Assembly: GCA_014843695.1 (NCBI GenBank)
Contig: CM026404.1
Coordinates: forward strand, 81,997,977 to 82,061,976
Direction of reading: 5' to 3'
Origin: Archivesica marissinica
Lineage: Eukaryota; Mollusca; Bivalvia; Venerida; Vesicomyidae
Length of the DNA stretch: 64,000 nucleotides
Position numbers and translations under genes: made by a program. Below are positions 48,596-59,329 of the stretch, piece by piece; positions within the stretch are counted from its first letter, which is position 1, and each line of letters starts with the position of its first letter. Under the pieces are notes generated by a model that ran no database searches, was not told the DNA's origin, and saw nothing but the letters and a program-made list of their open reading frames with translations.

Positions 48596-49425
48596 CTATG
48601 CATCCTCGCATGGCGTCACACATATACATCCTCGCATGACGTCACATATATACATCCTCGCATAACGTCACATACATACATCCTCGCATGGCGTCACACA
48701 TATACATCCTCGCATGGCGTCACACATATACATCCTCACATGGCGTCACACATATACATCATCGCATGGCGTCACACATATACATCCTCGCATGGCGTCA
48801 CACATATACATCCTCGCATGACGGCACACATATACATCCTCACATGACGTCACACATATACATCCTCGCATGGCGTCACATATATACATCCTCGCATGGC
48901 GTCACCCATATACATCCTCGCATGGCGTCATACATATACATCCTCGCATGACGTCACATATATACATCCTCGCATGGCGTCACGCATATACATCCTCGCA
49001 TGACGTCACATATATACATCCTCGCATGGCGTCATACATATACATCCTCGCATGGCGTCACATATATACATCCTCGCATGACGTCACACATATACATCCT
49101 TGCATGGCGTCACACATATACATCCTCGCATGACGTCACACATATACATCCTCGCATGGCGTCACACATATACATCCTCGCATGGCGTCACACATATACA
49201 TCCTCGCATGGCGTCACACATATACATCCTCGCATGGCGTCACATATATACATCCTCGCATGGCGTCACATATATACATCCTCGCATGACGTCACATATA
49301 TACATCCTCGCATGGCGTCACACATATACATCATCGCATGACGTCACATATATACATCCTCGCATGGCGTCACACATATACATCCTCGCATGACGTCACG
49401 CCTATACATCCTCGCATGGCGTCCC
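48596..49425. repeat. 26-bp minisatellite, about 32 units, with CRE-like sites
   Basis: The unit is 'catcctcgcatggcgtcaca' plus 'catata'. In about nine units 'tggcgtca' is changed to TGACGTCA, the palindromic cAMP-response-element core (near 48637, 48844, 48948, 49000, 49078, 49130, 49286, 49338 and 49390). Each unit also carries CpG. Confidence 0.95.
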
Positions 49426-49477
49426 TGTGACGCTGTTGAATAAAACGTGGCCAGGATGAAAATAATTACGACTGCAT

Positions 49478-49747
49478 TTGCTTGCCGGTCATGCATCAGC
49501 GATGTTAACGTCGCCATTGGCTTGCCGGACATGCATCAGCGATGTTAACGTCGCCATTGGCTTGCCGGTCATGCATCAGCGATGTTAACGTCGCAATTGG
49601 CTTGCCGGTCATGCATCAGCGATGTTAACGTCGCCATTGGCTTGCCGGTCATGCATCAGCGATGTTAACGTCGCCATTGGCTTGCCGGTCATGCATCAGC
49701 GATGTTAACGTCGCAATTGGCTTGCCGGTCATGCATCAGCGATGTTG
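49478..49747. repeat. 40-bp minisatellite, seven units
   Basis: The unit is 'ggcttgccggtcatgcatca' followed by 'gcgatgttaacgtcgccatt'. Units are nearly identical. It starts about 50 bp after the 26-bp array. Confidence 0.95.
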
Positions 49748-49985
49748 ATACTACGTCTATCCCGTCCATTACACTGTTTCTATGAGCTCCATTCAAGATA
49801 AACTACTCTTACGCACGGCGTCCATTGTGTCCGCATCGTCACTGGGTGAGAACGGCATTCACGTGGGAAACGTAGAGAAGAAGCGCTGTCCTCATCCATG
49901 CACGTTCTTGCAGTCGTACTACGTCACTCCCATCAGCCTCCGAGTTGGCGTTATGCCAAGGCCGTTCGAGTATGAGTTCACAACT

Positions 49986-50238
49986 AATGACTGTCCGATT
50001 AGCGCAGTGGTTAGCGCGCTCGCTTCTCACCAATGCAACCCGGGTTCGATCCTCGAACCGAGAAGTATGTGAGATGGTACGGTGGTCGCTAGATCAGACA
50101 GGTGGGTTTTCTCCGGGTACTCCGGTTTCCTCCCACACCACACAAATGACCACATATTCGCTTTCATCCGCGCCAACGAGAGTGATTAATATAAATTGTT
50201 AAAACTTGCTTCGCAATAGTTGTAAAATAATAAAGCTT
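49986..50238 (+). mobile_element. SINE3, full length (best copy in the window)
   Basis: The head 'gtccgattagcgcagtggtt' has a clear box A. The arm region 'cgcttctcaccaatgcaacc' carries a CTC triplet, and box B is 'gggttcgatcc'. Together these resemble tRNA-Glu. The body and the tail 'agtgattaatataaattgtt' to 'ttgtaaaataataaagctt' follow. The tail is close to that of SINE2. Confidence 0.9.
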
Positions 50239-50864
50239 AAAACAACTAATGTCTAGCCTGTTCTGGTCAGATCGCGGCCAGCAGTTCAAAGCAAGCTAGG
50301 CGGATTGGAGTTCTAGGAAGTTTGTTTGCATCCCTATTAAGTTCTCATCACACTGTACGCGACGTTTTCTCCACGTTTTATGCGATTTTCTATGTCGAGA
50401 TACGAACCCCATGCGAGGACTAGTAAGTGAGACAGGACCTTAGTATGGTGGTATTTCATACGAATCAAAGTGGAACCCCAGACAAAAAGGTACGAGTTCG
50501 GTATAACATATTGTTTTGCATTGTAGAATTATATTTTATTATCTGACATAGCAAATACAACTCCAATATTATTATTGTATGCTTAAATAATAAATATACT
50601 TAAGAAATGTTTACCTTACCTTCTAGCGCACATTCCACAACATTGAAAGCACGACGTTATGTATTTAAAATACGACATGGCAAAAACTCTATTACAATTC
50701 CGAAAGCTTTAATCATTTCCGAATCTAAAATTGATTAAAAGGATTGGCATTGTACCTTTATTTGCATTATACTATGTGATATTGTTATATTTGTACAATG
50801 ACGAGACGCATTTTAATAACGATTAAAACCGTATATTTTAAAATCTATTGTTACGTTGTAAATT
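50239..50864. other. AT-rich intergenic DNA, no gene seen
   Basis: Nothing recognisable is present. Confidence 0.5.
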
Positions 50865-51299
50865 ATATACTAGAGGACATAGAACACACACACCTACATT
50901 GTATGATTATTATTACATGGAAACGAAATACGAAGGATTTCACCAAAGATATATCACATCTTTATTACAAAACACAAACTGAACAACTAAAAATATGGCG
51001 TCCGTGGTCCAGTGGTAGAGCGTCGGATTTGGAATCGAACGGTCATGGGTTCGATACTCGGTCAGGCCACGTATGTAATGTCATTGAGCAAGGCACCTCA
51101 CACACATTGCTTAGTACTGGTTAATCGCTTAGGTCGGCTAAGCCTGTCCAGGAAAACATGTCTAAGTCCCCGCGAGGGGTTTGACATTAAAGGAATATAC
51201 AAAATATTCCAAAATGTTTAAAACTATGTATTTATTGTTGTTTTTCATGTAAAACACATTTATCCGAAGTGTGCGTTTTCTATGTCCTCTAGTATATCT
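50865..51299. mobile_element. MITE with ~25-bp terminal inverted repeats
   Basis: The left end 'tatactagaggacatagaac' and the right end, whose reverse complement is 'tatactagaggacatagaaa', are inverted copies extending to 'acgcacac'. TA occurs at both edges. The element contains a tRNA-headed repeat (51000-51195). No transposase is encoded, so it is non-autonomous. Confidence 0.75.
51000..51195 (+). mobile_element. tRNA-derived SINE-like repeat, TGG triplet
   Basis: The head 'tccgtggtccagtggtagag' has a box-A-like sequence. The arm 'ggatttggaatc' has a TGG triplet, and box B is 'gggttcgatac'. The 3' part has a small hairpin in which 'cccc' and 'gggg' flank 'gcga', followed by 'tttgacattaaagga'. 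It is the only copy in the window. Confidence 0.7.
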
Positions 51300-51377
51300 T
51301 GACTGTCTGATGAAATGAGGTCAATCTTCGACTTTGAGAAACAATGAGTGCATGCAAAACAATAAGACAAAACAAAC

Positions 51378-51607
51378 ATAATTTTATGCAAATTTATTTT
51401 AGCTCGATTGCGAAACAAGTTCTTACAACTTATATTAATCACTCTCGATTCCTGATGGAATCCATCGCCACGAGGGAGAGAGAAGAGTCAACGTGGAATT
51501 TAAATGCCTTGCCTAAGGGCACAATCGTACCTGCTCCAGCGGGACTCCCCACCTTTCGCACCTGAAGCGAACTCGCTACCATTGCGCTATCACGACTTTC
51601 ACTTCCA
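51378..51607 (-). mobile_element. SINE2, full length
   Basis: On the minus strand the head, the arm 'ttcgcttcaggtgcgaaagg', the body and the tail are present. A few bases are lost around box B ('gggactccccacc' as read on plus) and at 'ctcgattcctg'. Confidence 0.9.
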
Positions 51608-51675
51608 CAAACATAATTATCAGTGTTATTAAACAGGCTGTAGCTGGTGCTTATATTAGCCCATGCTTATTAAAC

Positions 51676-51968
51676 TTATCGGACGGATATGTAGTCCAGC
51701 GGTTAACACGCTGGACTTGTAATCCAGGGATCGCAGGTTCGATCCCCCGTCTGTCCCTAATAAAATTAACAGTCTTTCAGATGGGACATTAAACCGAGGT
51801 CTCGTGTCGGTGCTGTACACCGTGCACGTAAAAGAACCAGAGGAGACTCTGGAATGGGTATTTGTCTGTATCATTGCACTATTCTCCAACATTCTAAAAT
51901 GGCTAATCTCTTCAGAAGGCGTCGCTCATATGGGCAACCGGTAGCGACGTTAAATAAACTTTTTTTTA
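51676..51968 (+). mobile_element. SINE1, full length
   Basis: The head 'ggacggatatgtagtccagc' is followed by the loop triplet TGT (Thr-like), an intact box B 'ggttcgatcc', the body and the hairpin tail ending 'gtagcgacgttaaataaac' with a T run. Confidence 0.9.
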
Positions 51969-52160
51969 AATGACAATAACGTAAAATTTACAACCATAAC
52001 AACCAGTTTTCATTATGCTTAAACTTAGACATTACGACACTCTTTTCATAATGAATAATTTGGGTTTTACGTCATATTGCCGAACAATCAATTTCTAATT
52101 ATGACCTACGGGCGCCTTTTATGACACTCTCAAATCCGATGTAACCCACCTAGACTACAC

Positions 52161-52162
<2 letters not shown>

Positions 52163-52210
<48 letters not shown>

Positions 52211-52303
52211 TGGACTTTAAGTTTGTTGTCCAAGAGCACAATCGTAACGGGCTCCGGACACCTCACACCTGAATCGAACGCGCTACCACTGCGCTATCGC
52301 TCA
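52163..52303 (-). mobile_element. SINE2 fragment with an expanded GA microsatellite
   Basis: A run of about 44 bases of GA (52163-52206) stands where other SINE2 copies have the short 'gagagagaagag' word. It is followed by 'acgtggactttaag' and the proximal body and head on the minus strand. The microsatellite probably grew from the SINE's own GA word. Confidence 0.8.
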
Positions 52304-52787
52304 GTTATATACAGTAATAAACAAATGCAATGCGTCTACATGTATGTAATTACTCTAGGACAAAATGTTATAGGAAAATAATTATGTTTCAAAGGGGACC
52401 ATTACAGTTTGATGCCAAGATCTTATGACGTCAAATATGACGTTGCGGCATTCCAAGCATCACATTTTTGAATCACAACCGGTTTCAGATGCCAGACTCC
52501 TTTATCTGAAAACTTAATGAAGATAACTACATGCACATGTCACAGAGTGATCAGTAGTGTTCAGCCATTTAAAAACATTAAAATCTTATGAGATATGAAT
52601 TTTACTCATTTAGCCCCATTTTCTCAGTAACGTCACATATCCTTTATACAACACCATGCACCCTTTTAGCCTGGCGCACCGCATATGAAACATAATACAT
52701 TGTTCCAAGTACATGCATATAAATTATGCCATTCATGATTGTCATAAGCAAGTTCTATTCAGATAGCCACAATAATAGTAAATGAAC
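52304..52787. other. Intergenic DNA, no gene seen
   Basis: Nothing recognisable is present. Confidence 0.5.
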
Positions 52788-53349
52788 TACAGTCAAACCT
52801 GTCTTAAGCAGCCAGCCAAGAGAATCACCAAAAAAAGTGGCTGCTTAATAGAGGTCAAATGTATAATAAAACAGCATATTGGGAATCTGGAAACTGGCTG
52901 CTTAATACAGGTTGGCTGCTTAATAGAGGTCAAATATATAATAAAACAGTATATTGGGAATCTGGAAACAGGCTGCTTAATACAGGTTGGCTGCTTAATA
53001 GAGGTTAAATATATAATAAAACAGCATATTGGGAATCTGGAAACAGGCTGCTTAATACAGGTTGGCTGCTTAATAGAGGTCAAATATATAATAAAACAGC
53101 ATATTGGGAATCTGGAAACTAGCTGCTTAATACAGGTTGGCTGCTTAATAGAGGTCAAATATATAATAAAACAGCATATTGGGAATCTGGAAACTAGCTG
53201 CTTAATACAGGTTGGCAGCTTAATAGAGGTCAAATATATAATAAAACAGCATATTGGGAATCTGGAAACTAGCTGCTTAATACAGGTTGGCAGCTTAATA
53301 GAGGTCAAATATATAATTCGGAGGTGACCCTAACACAGGTTTGACTGTA
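52788..53349 (+). mobile_element. pogo-like MITE containing a 75-bp tandem array
   Basis: The ends 'tacagtcaaacctgt' and 'acaggtttgactgta' are perfect 15-bp inverted repeats that include flanking TA. Inside, a 75-bp unit starting 'gctgcttaatagaggtcaaa' with 'cagcatattgggaatctgg' is repeated six to seven times. The related copies at 5073-5246 and 54600-54778 have a single interior unit. The long open frames across it (171-181 codons on both strands) result from 75 being divisible by three and are not taken as genes. Confidence 0.85.
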
Positions 53350-53436
53350 CTCGTTCCCTGGACAGCTGGGGTCCTTGTGCGTACAGTACACTGGAATACA
53401 GACAACATCACTTTTAAGCTTGGAATTAGACTTTGA

Positions 53437-54430
53437 TTGTAAACATTTACAATTACATGTAAAGTTGTAAACATTTACAATTACATATATAGTCTGTAAA
53501 CATTTACAATTACATATATAGTCTGTAAACATTTACAATTACATGTAAAGTTGTAAACATTTACAATTACATATATAGTCTGTAAACATTTACAATTACA
53601 TGTAAAGTTGTAAACATTTACAATTACATATATAGTCTGTAAACATTTACAATTACATATATAGTCTGTAAACATTTACAATTACATGTAAAGTTGTAAA
53701 CATTTACAATTACATATATAGTCTGTAAACATTTACAATTACATGTAAAGTTGTAAACATTTACAATTACATATATAGTCTGTAAACATTTACAATTACA
53801 TATATAGTCTGTAAACATTTACAATTACATGTAAAGTTGTAAACATTTACAATTACATATATAGTCTGTAAACATTTACAATTACATGTAAAGTTGTAAA
53901 CATTTACAATTACATATATAGTCTGTAAACATTTACAATTACATATATAGTCTGTAAACATTTACAATTACATGTAAAGTTGTAAACATTTACAATTACA
54001 CGTATACATTTACAATTACATGTAAAGTTTGTAAACATCTACAATTACATATAATATCTGTAAACATTTACAATTACATGTAAAGTTGTAGGCATGTACA
54101 ATCACGTGTATAGTTTGAAAACATTTTACAATTACATGTAAAGTTGTAAACATTTACAATTACACGTAGACATTTACAATTACATGTAAGTATTGGCAAT
54201 TACATGTAAACATTTATAATTACATATACACATGCACTTATGTAGGCCTTTTCAATTACATGTAAATATTGACATGTACACATTTATAATTGCATGTATG
54301 CACATGTACATGCCATTACAAGCATTTACAAAACTGGCAATAAATGTAGACATTTACAATTATATACTTATGCTCATTTACATTCAGGTACCATTTGCGA
54401 TTAATGTAAACATTTACAATACATATAGCA
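53437..54430. repeat. 28/29-bp minisatellite with a 143-bp higher-order repeat
   Basis: Units 'gtaaacatttacaattacat' end either in 'gtaaagtt' (28 bp) or 'atatagtct' (29 bp). A five-unit pattern of 143 bp (three of 29 and two of 28) occurs three times between about 53481 and 53961. From about 54000 to 54430 the units are increasingly diverged. Each good unit contains GTAAACA, the core forkhead-factor word. Confidence 0.95.
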
Positions 54431-54599
54431 GGCACAATAAATGTAGCATGTTAACAACTACATGCACATGGTGCATTTTAAATCTTTAGACGGAATGGAA
54501 ACATTTACAATTGCATATGAATACGATGTACGAACATGCAGCCATTTTAAACACATTTACGAAAATGTAAAAATGTAAATATTATATATTTTAAATATC

Positions 54600-54778
54600 G
54601 TTAAACCGGTCTTAAGCAGCCAGTCATGGGAATCACAGAACGTTGCTGCTTAGCACATATGGCTTCTTAATAGAGGTCAAACTTATAATAAAAACAACAT
54701 ATTGGGAATCTGGAAATTGGCTGCTTAATGCAGGTTAGCTGCTTAATAGAGGTGACCACTAACACAGGTTTGACTTAC
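54600..54778 (+). mobile_element. pogo-like MITE, single-unit copy
   Basis: The left end 'aaaccggtcttaagcagcca' is degenerate. The right end 'ctaacacaggtttgact' is well preserved. The interior 'aacatattgggaatctgg' matches one 75-bp unit of the element at 52788-53349. Confidence 0.75.
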
Positions 54779-55015
54779 ATTTTCCTTGAATTGAAAATTG
54801 CCTTTCAAACAATGTAATGTTGTATCATGATATACCGTATGCAATCAGGCACAATAAATAGCTTTTTACTGTGAATAGTTGATTCAACGTCACACGATGC
54901 ACGAAGCATTCATTTTGCAACTTTCATTCGGTTATCACAATATATTGTCCTGTTCTATTGAATAACTATTCACGCAATGACGATTTATGGAATAAAATAT
55001 GATGCAACAACAGAT

Positions 55016-55338
55016 AGTATGATAGTATGATAGTATGGTAGTATGATAGTATGGTAGTATGGTAGTATGATAGTATGATAGTATGGTAGTATGGTAGTAT
55101 GGTAGTATGATAGTATGGTAGTATGATAGTATGATAGTATGATAGTATGGTAGTATGATAGTATGATAGTATGCTAGTATGATAGTATGATAGTATGGTA
55201 GTATGATAGTATGATAGTATAGTAGTATGATAGTGTGATAGTATGGTAGTATGATAGTATGGTAGTATGATAGTATGATAGTATGATAGTATGATAGTAT
55301 GATAGTGTGATAGTATGGTAGTATAATGGTATGATATC
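55016..55338. repeat. 8-bp microsatellite/minisatellite, about 40 units
   Basis: The unit is 'gatagtat', alternating irregularly with 'ggtagtat'. Stop-free frames on the minus strand reflect the repeat alone. Confidence 0.95.
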
Positions 55339-55456
55339 GGTGTAATAATGTAGCACATTAGGTCAATATATAACTTTACAATATATAGGGGATATATCTG
55401 TGTTTCGGTGTATTGTCGATATTATATTTCACCGAACATTGAAAGCTTTATATCAC

Positions 55457-56492
55457 GAGTGGTGCTGGCCATCAGGGATAATAGTAGCTTTCTATGTTCA
55501 TGTGGTGCTGGCCATCAGGGATACTAGTAGCTTTCTATGTTCATGTGGTGCTGGCCATCAGGGATACTATTAGCGTTCTATGTTCATGTGGTGCTGGCCA
55601 TCAGGGATAATAGTAGCTTTCTATGTTCATGTGGTGCTGGCCATCAGGGATAATATTAGCTTTCTATGTTCATGTGGTGCTGGCCATCAGGGATACTAGT
55701 AGCTTTCTATGTCCATGTGGTGCTGGCCATCAGGGATAATATTAGCGTTCTATGTTCATGTGGTGCTGGCCATCAGGGATAATAGTAGCTTTCTATGTTC
55801 ATGTGGTGCTGGTCATCAGGGATAATAGTAGCTTTCTATGTTCATGTGGTGCTGGCCATCAGGGATAATATTAGCTTTCTATGTTCATGTGGTGCTGGCC
55901 ATCAAGGATAATAGTAGCTTTCTATGTTCATGTGGTGCTGGCCATCAGGGATAATAGTAGCTTTCTATGTTCATGTGGTGCTGGCCATCAGGGATAATAT
56001 TAGCTTTCTATGTTCATGTGGTGCTGGCCATCAAGGATAATAGTAGCTTTCTATGTCCATGTGGTGCTGGCCATCAGGGATAATATTAGCTTTCTATGTT
56101 CATGTGGTGCTGGCCATCAGGGATAATAGTAGCTTTCTATGTTCATGTGGTGCTGGCCATCAGGGATAATATTAGCTTTCTATGTTCATGTGGTGCTGGC
56201 CATCAAGGATAATAGTAGCTTTCTATGTCCATGTGGTGCTGGCCATCAGGGATAATATTAGCTTTCTATGTTCATGTGGTGCTGGCCATCAGGGATAATA
56301 TTAGCTTTCTATGTTCATGTGGTGCTGGCCATCAAGGATAATAGTAGCTTTCTATGTTCATGTGGTGCTGGCCATCAGGGATAATAGTAGCGTTCTATGT
56401 TCATGTGGTGCTAGCCACCAGGGATACTATTAGCTTTCTATGTTCATGTGGTGCTGGCCATCAGGGATAATATTAGCTTTCTATGTTCATGA
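55457..56492. repeat. 43-bp minisatellite, about 24 units
   Basis: The unit is 'gtggtgctggccatcaggga' followed by 'taatagtagctttctatgtt' and 'cat'. Variants alternate between 'atagtagc' and 'atattagc', and 'caagg' versus 'caggg'. Blocks of three to four units recur. Confidence 0.95.
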
Positions 56493-56524
56493 GTGAAACA
56501 TAATTCGAGTATTCACCTAAACAA

Positions 56525-56630
56525 ACAAATTTTCTTTTTTATTTTATGCTCAAAAGGGAAAAATTTCTTTTTGTTTTATGTTCAAAGGGGAAACTTTTCT
56601 TTTTATTTTATGCTCAAAAGGGATTTTTAT
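56525..56630. repeat. ~35-bp repeat, three units
   Basis: Three diverged copies contain 'attttatgctcaaaaggg' or 'gttttatgttcaaagggg'. Confidence 0.8.
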
Positions 56631-56847
56631 TATAAAGATATTTATTTTACTTTGATGTATGTTGTTCAGTATTTAATTTTTTATGATAGAAACACGATGT
56701 AATTGTGTGCTAAATTGCCATAGAGCAACGCGTTTGACGACATTTCAATATGCATAGGTTACAAGGAACCACACGCGCAAAACAGTGAACGGTCAACTGT
56801 ATTATTCCATTGCTTTTAGCGAGTGGAATAACACATTATATATTTAT

Positions 56848-57092
56848 TTTTTATTTAAGTTTATTTAACGTCGCTACCGGTTTCCCATTTGAGCGACGGG
56901 CAGTTTACCTAACAACACCTTTCCCGGGCAGTCTCCAGCGGTTAACCAGTACTTGGTGCAACAACCTACGTAAGAAACTGCCAACTTTTTCATATAAATG
57001 AGACACGGTCTGAGCGGGGCTCGAACCCGTGACCATCAGAGATGATAGGTTACAGTGGTCAGCGACCTTAACCACTCGACCACGGAGGCGGA
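56848..57092 (-). mobile_element. SINE4: different tRNA head with the SINE1 tail
   Basis: On the minus strand the head 'cctccgtggtcgagtggtta' and the later box B 'cgggttcgagcc' are separated by more sequence than in the other families. This fits a tRNA with a long variable arm (Ser/Leu type). The body is unrelated to SINE1, but the tail as read on plus, 'taacgtcgctaccggtttcc' to 'gagcgacg', is the SINE1 hairpin. Confidence 0.75.
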
Positions 57093-57563
57093 CACATTAT
57101 ATTTCACGTATAGATTTCTATATTTCATTGGAAAGCTTAACATAAACCATTTTATTGTAAAGATCATTTTCAACATATATACATTGATGGTAAATATGTC
57201 AACCTCGAATGTAATTGATACACTCTAATATATTGTTTATGATATTTTACACATTTCAATATCACGTATTTTAAGCACTGTACATGTATATTAACAACAC
57301 ATATCACAAATGAAACACTTATCTGATGCATAATGTTTCTTTAATAACTTTACATATTACTTGGTAATTCTGTAAATACATAGCTCATGCTAAATTCCTG
57401 ATAAGGTTTGGTATAACGGGGACCATTTTATACATCGCATCATAACGTCACACGTCCGCGTACATTTCCATAGAAATTCTCCGTCGAACAGCTCCGCAAA
57501 TCCCATTGGAAATGAGCATCGCGCACGAATGTGCACAAAGTTGATATATGTATAATACATTTC
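57093..57563. other. Intergenic DNA downstream of the exon, no gene seen
   Basis: AT-rich sequence lies beyond the probable 3' end of the minus-strand gene at 57622-57871. Nothing recognisable is present. Confidence 0.5.
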
Positions 57564-57564
57564 C

Positions 57565-57570
57565 TTTATT
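57565..57570 (-). promoter_or_regulatory. Probable poly(A) signal AATAAA
   Basis: On the minus strand AATAAA lies 51-56 bases past the stop codon at 57622-57624. It would give a short 3' UTR of roughly 70-80 bases. Confidence 0.6.
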
Positions 57571-57621
57571 TCACTAGAAATCTCAATTATTGATGATTAT
57601 CTCACTATAGGGTGGGGAATA

Positions 57622-57871
57622 TCAGACGGCGGGAACAGAGTAGTGAAGTCTATGGTCCATTGGTTGTCCGAAAGGATAATGCGGGGGCAAGGGTTCACTT
57701 TTCACCATGGGCATGCCCATATTCATGCGCATGTCGTCAATCATTTTAGCGGACATGTCAATATCGTTCCTGTAGTCATGGTGACCATGTGACATCATGG
57801 TGGGAGCAGGGGGGAATGACTGGTGGTGGTGATGGTGCATTGTTTGCTGGAACTGTTCTTCCATCATTTCC
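57622..57871 (-). CDS. 3'-terminal exon of an unidentified His/Met-rich protein
   Basis: This is the best candidate for host coding sequence. On the minus strand 'attatttttcag' forms a good splice acceptor, and the exon begins at 57871 with one base completing a split codon. The frame then reads Glu, 'MMEEQFQQTMHHHHHQSFPP', and further residues to a TGA at 57622-57624. The encoded C-terminus is about 82 residues, rich in His, Met and Pro. It contains a five-His run, 'GHHDYRNDIDMSAKMIDDM', and 'MVKSEP', which fits the sumoylation-type pattern (hydrophobic-Lys-x-Glu). Such composition is common in C-terminal tails of developmental transcription factors, but no DNA-binding domain is present here and I do not recognise the gene. 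Upstream exons should lie at higher coordinates, but none was seen up to 64000, so the last intron may be long. The ATG-started reading of 81 codons is an alternative I consider less likely. Confidence 0.7.
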
Positions 57872-58023
57872 CTGAAAAATAATGTTGATATTAATTAATA
57901 TAGCAGATCAATATATACCAAATATATATGTAGAAGAACGAACCTGGTTCTTTATTGCAGCCGATACTTTGTGTTGCCGCCAATGTGTTTACATAATTAT
58001 ATACATGTACGTGTCACTGGTAC

Positions 58024-58316
58024 TTGTGTGTGTTTTTACGTTTATTTATCGTCGCTACCGGTTGCCCATATGAGCGACGCCACCTGAAGAGATTAGTTAT
58101 TTTAGATTTTGGAGGATAGTGCATGATACAGAGAGAGAGACCCATTCCAGAATCTCCTCTGGTTCTTTTACGTGCACGATGTAGAGCACCGACACGAGAT
58201 CTCGGTTTAACGTCCCATCTGAAAGACTGTTAATTTGATTAGGGTCAGAAGGGGGATCGAACCTGCGATCCCTGGATTACCAGTCCAGCGTGTTACCACT
58301 GGACTACATATCCGTC
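58024..58316 (-). mobile_element. SINE1, full length
   Basis: On the minus strand the head has GGT triplet and box B 'ggttcgatcc', followed by the body and a perfect hairpin tail. It lies inside the presumed last intron of the gene ending at 57622. Confidence 0.9.
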
Positions 58317-58359
58317 TGTGCACTGGTACTTGTATCCGATACGGGGTATATATTTGTAT

Positions 58360-58490
58360 ATACTATCGTTTAATAAAGTCTTTATTATTATTAACAACTT
58401 CTACTTTGTTGAATAATATATAATGTAATATTGACTAGGATAATAATAATAATAATAATAATAATAAAGACTTTATTTAACGTTTATTTT
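58360..58490. mobile_element. Two LINE 3'-end scraps, inverted
   Basis: 'tttaataaagtctttattat' occurs on the plus strand near 58368. The inverted form, with a longer TTA microsatellite followed by 'aaagactttatttaacg', occurs at about 58441-58484. Both match the LINE 3' end of 36403. Confidence 0.65.
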
Positions 58491-58588
58491 CGCTTCGTTT
58501 GACTCTTCGTACTGCTGTTTCTCCGAAACAAATAATAAATATATATAAAGTTTAAGCACGTTTTATGAAATTTGCTGGCATTAAAAAT

Positions 58589-59240
58589 TGACACTCGCAC
58601 ACAACACGGAACTCTCGCACACAAACTCTCGCACACAACACGGAACTCTCGCACACAACACGGAACACTCGCATCGCACACAACACGGAACACTCGCATC
58701 GCACACAACACGGAACTCTCGCACACAACACGGAACTCTCGCACACAACACGGAACTCTCGCACACAACACGGAACTCTCGCACACACAACATGGAACTC
58801 TCGCACACAACACGGAACTCTCGCACACAACACGGAACTCTCGCATACAACACGGAACTCTCGCACACAACACGGAACTCTCGCACACAACACGGAACTC
58901 TCGCACACAACACGGAACTCTCGCACACAACACGGAACTCTCGCACACAACACGGAACTCTCGCACACAACACGGAACTCTCGCACACAACACGGAACTC
59001 TCGCACACAACACGGAACTCTCGCACACAACACGGAACTCTCGCACAAACACCCCACAAACACGGAACTCTCGCACACAACACGGAACTCTCGCACACAA
59101 CACGGAACTCTCGCACACAACACGGAACTCTCGCACACAACACGGAACTCTCGCACACAACACGGAACTCTCGCACACAACACGGAACTCTCGCACACAA
59201 CACGGAACTCTCGCACACAACACGGAACTCTCGCACACAT
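58589..59240. repeat. 20-bp minisatellite, about 31 units
   Basis: The unit is 'cacacaacacggaactctcg', with a few altered units ('atcgcacac', 'caaacaccccacaaacac'). All six frames are open over long stretches because the unit has no stop codon. Confidence 0.95.
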
Positions 59241-59329
59241 TGCAATTTCACTTTTGTAGTAGAAATATGACTACATGTATATTTCTGCAATTATTGTATC
59301 TATGTTGTGTATTATTCTTGGATTAAATC

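Noticed and set aside
49986..50060. Functional tRNA-Glu gene
   Set aside because: The tRNA-like part lacks a clean 3' acceptor end and continues into the SINE3 body and tail seen in other copies.
52782..53327. 181-codon open frame as a membrane or repeat protein
   Set aside because: It is a 25-residue reflection of the 75-bp MITE interior repeat and is also open on the other strand.
58484..59290. Cys-rich or His/Thr-rich open frames over the 20-bp array
   Set aside because: All frames are open over the same interval, and the composition comes from one 20-bp unit.
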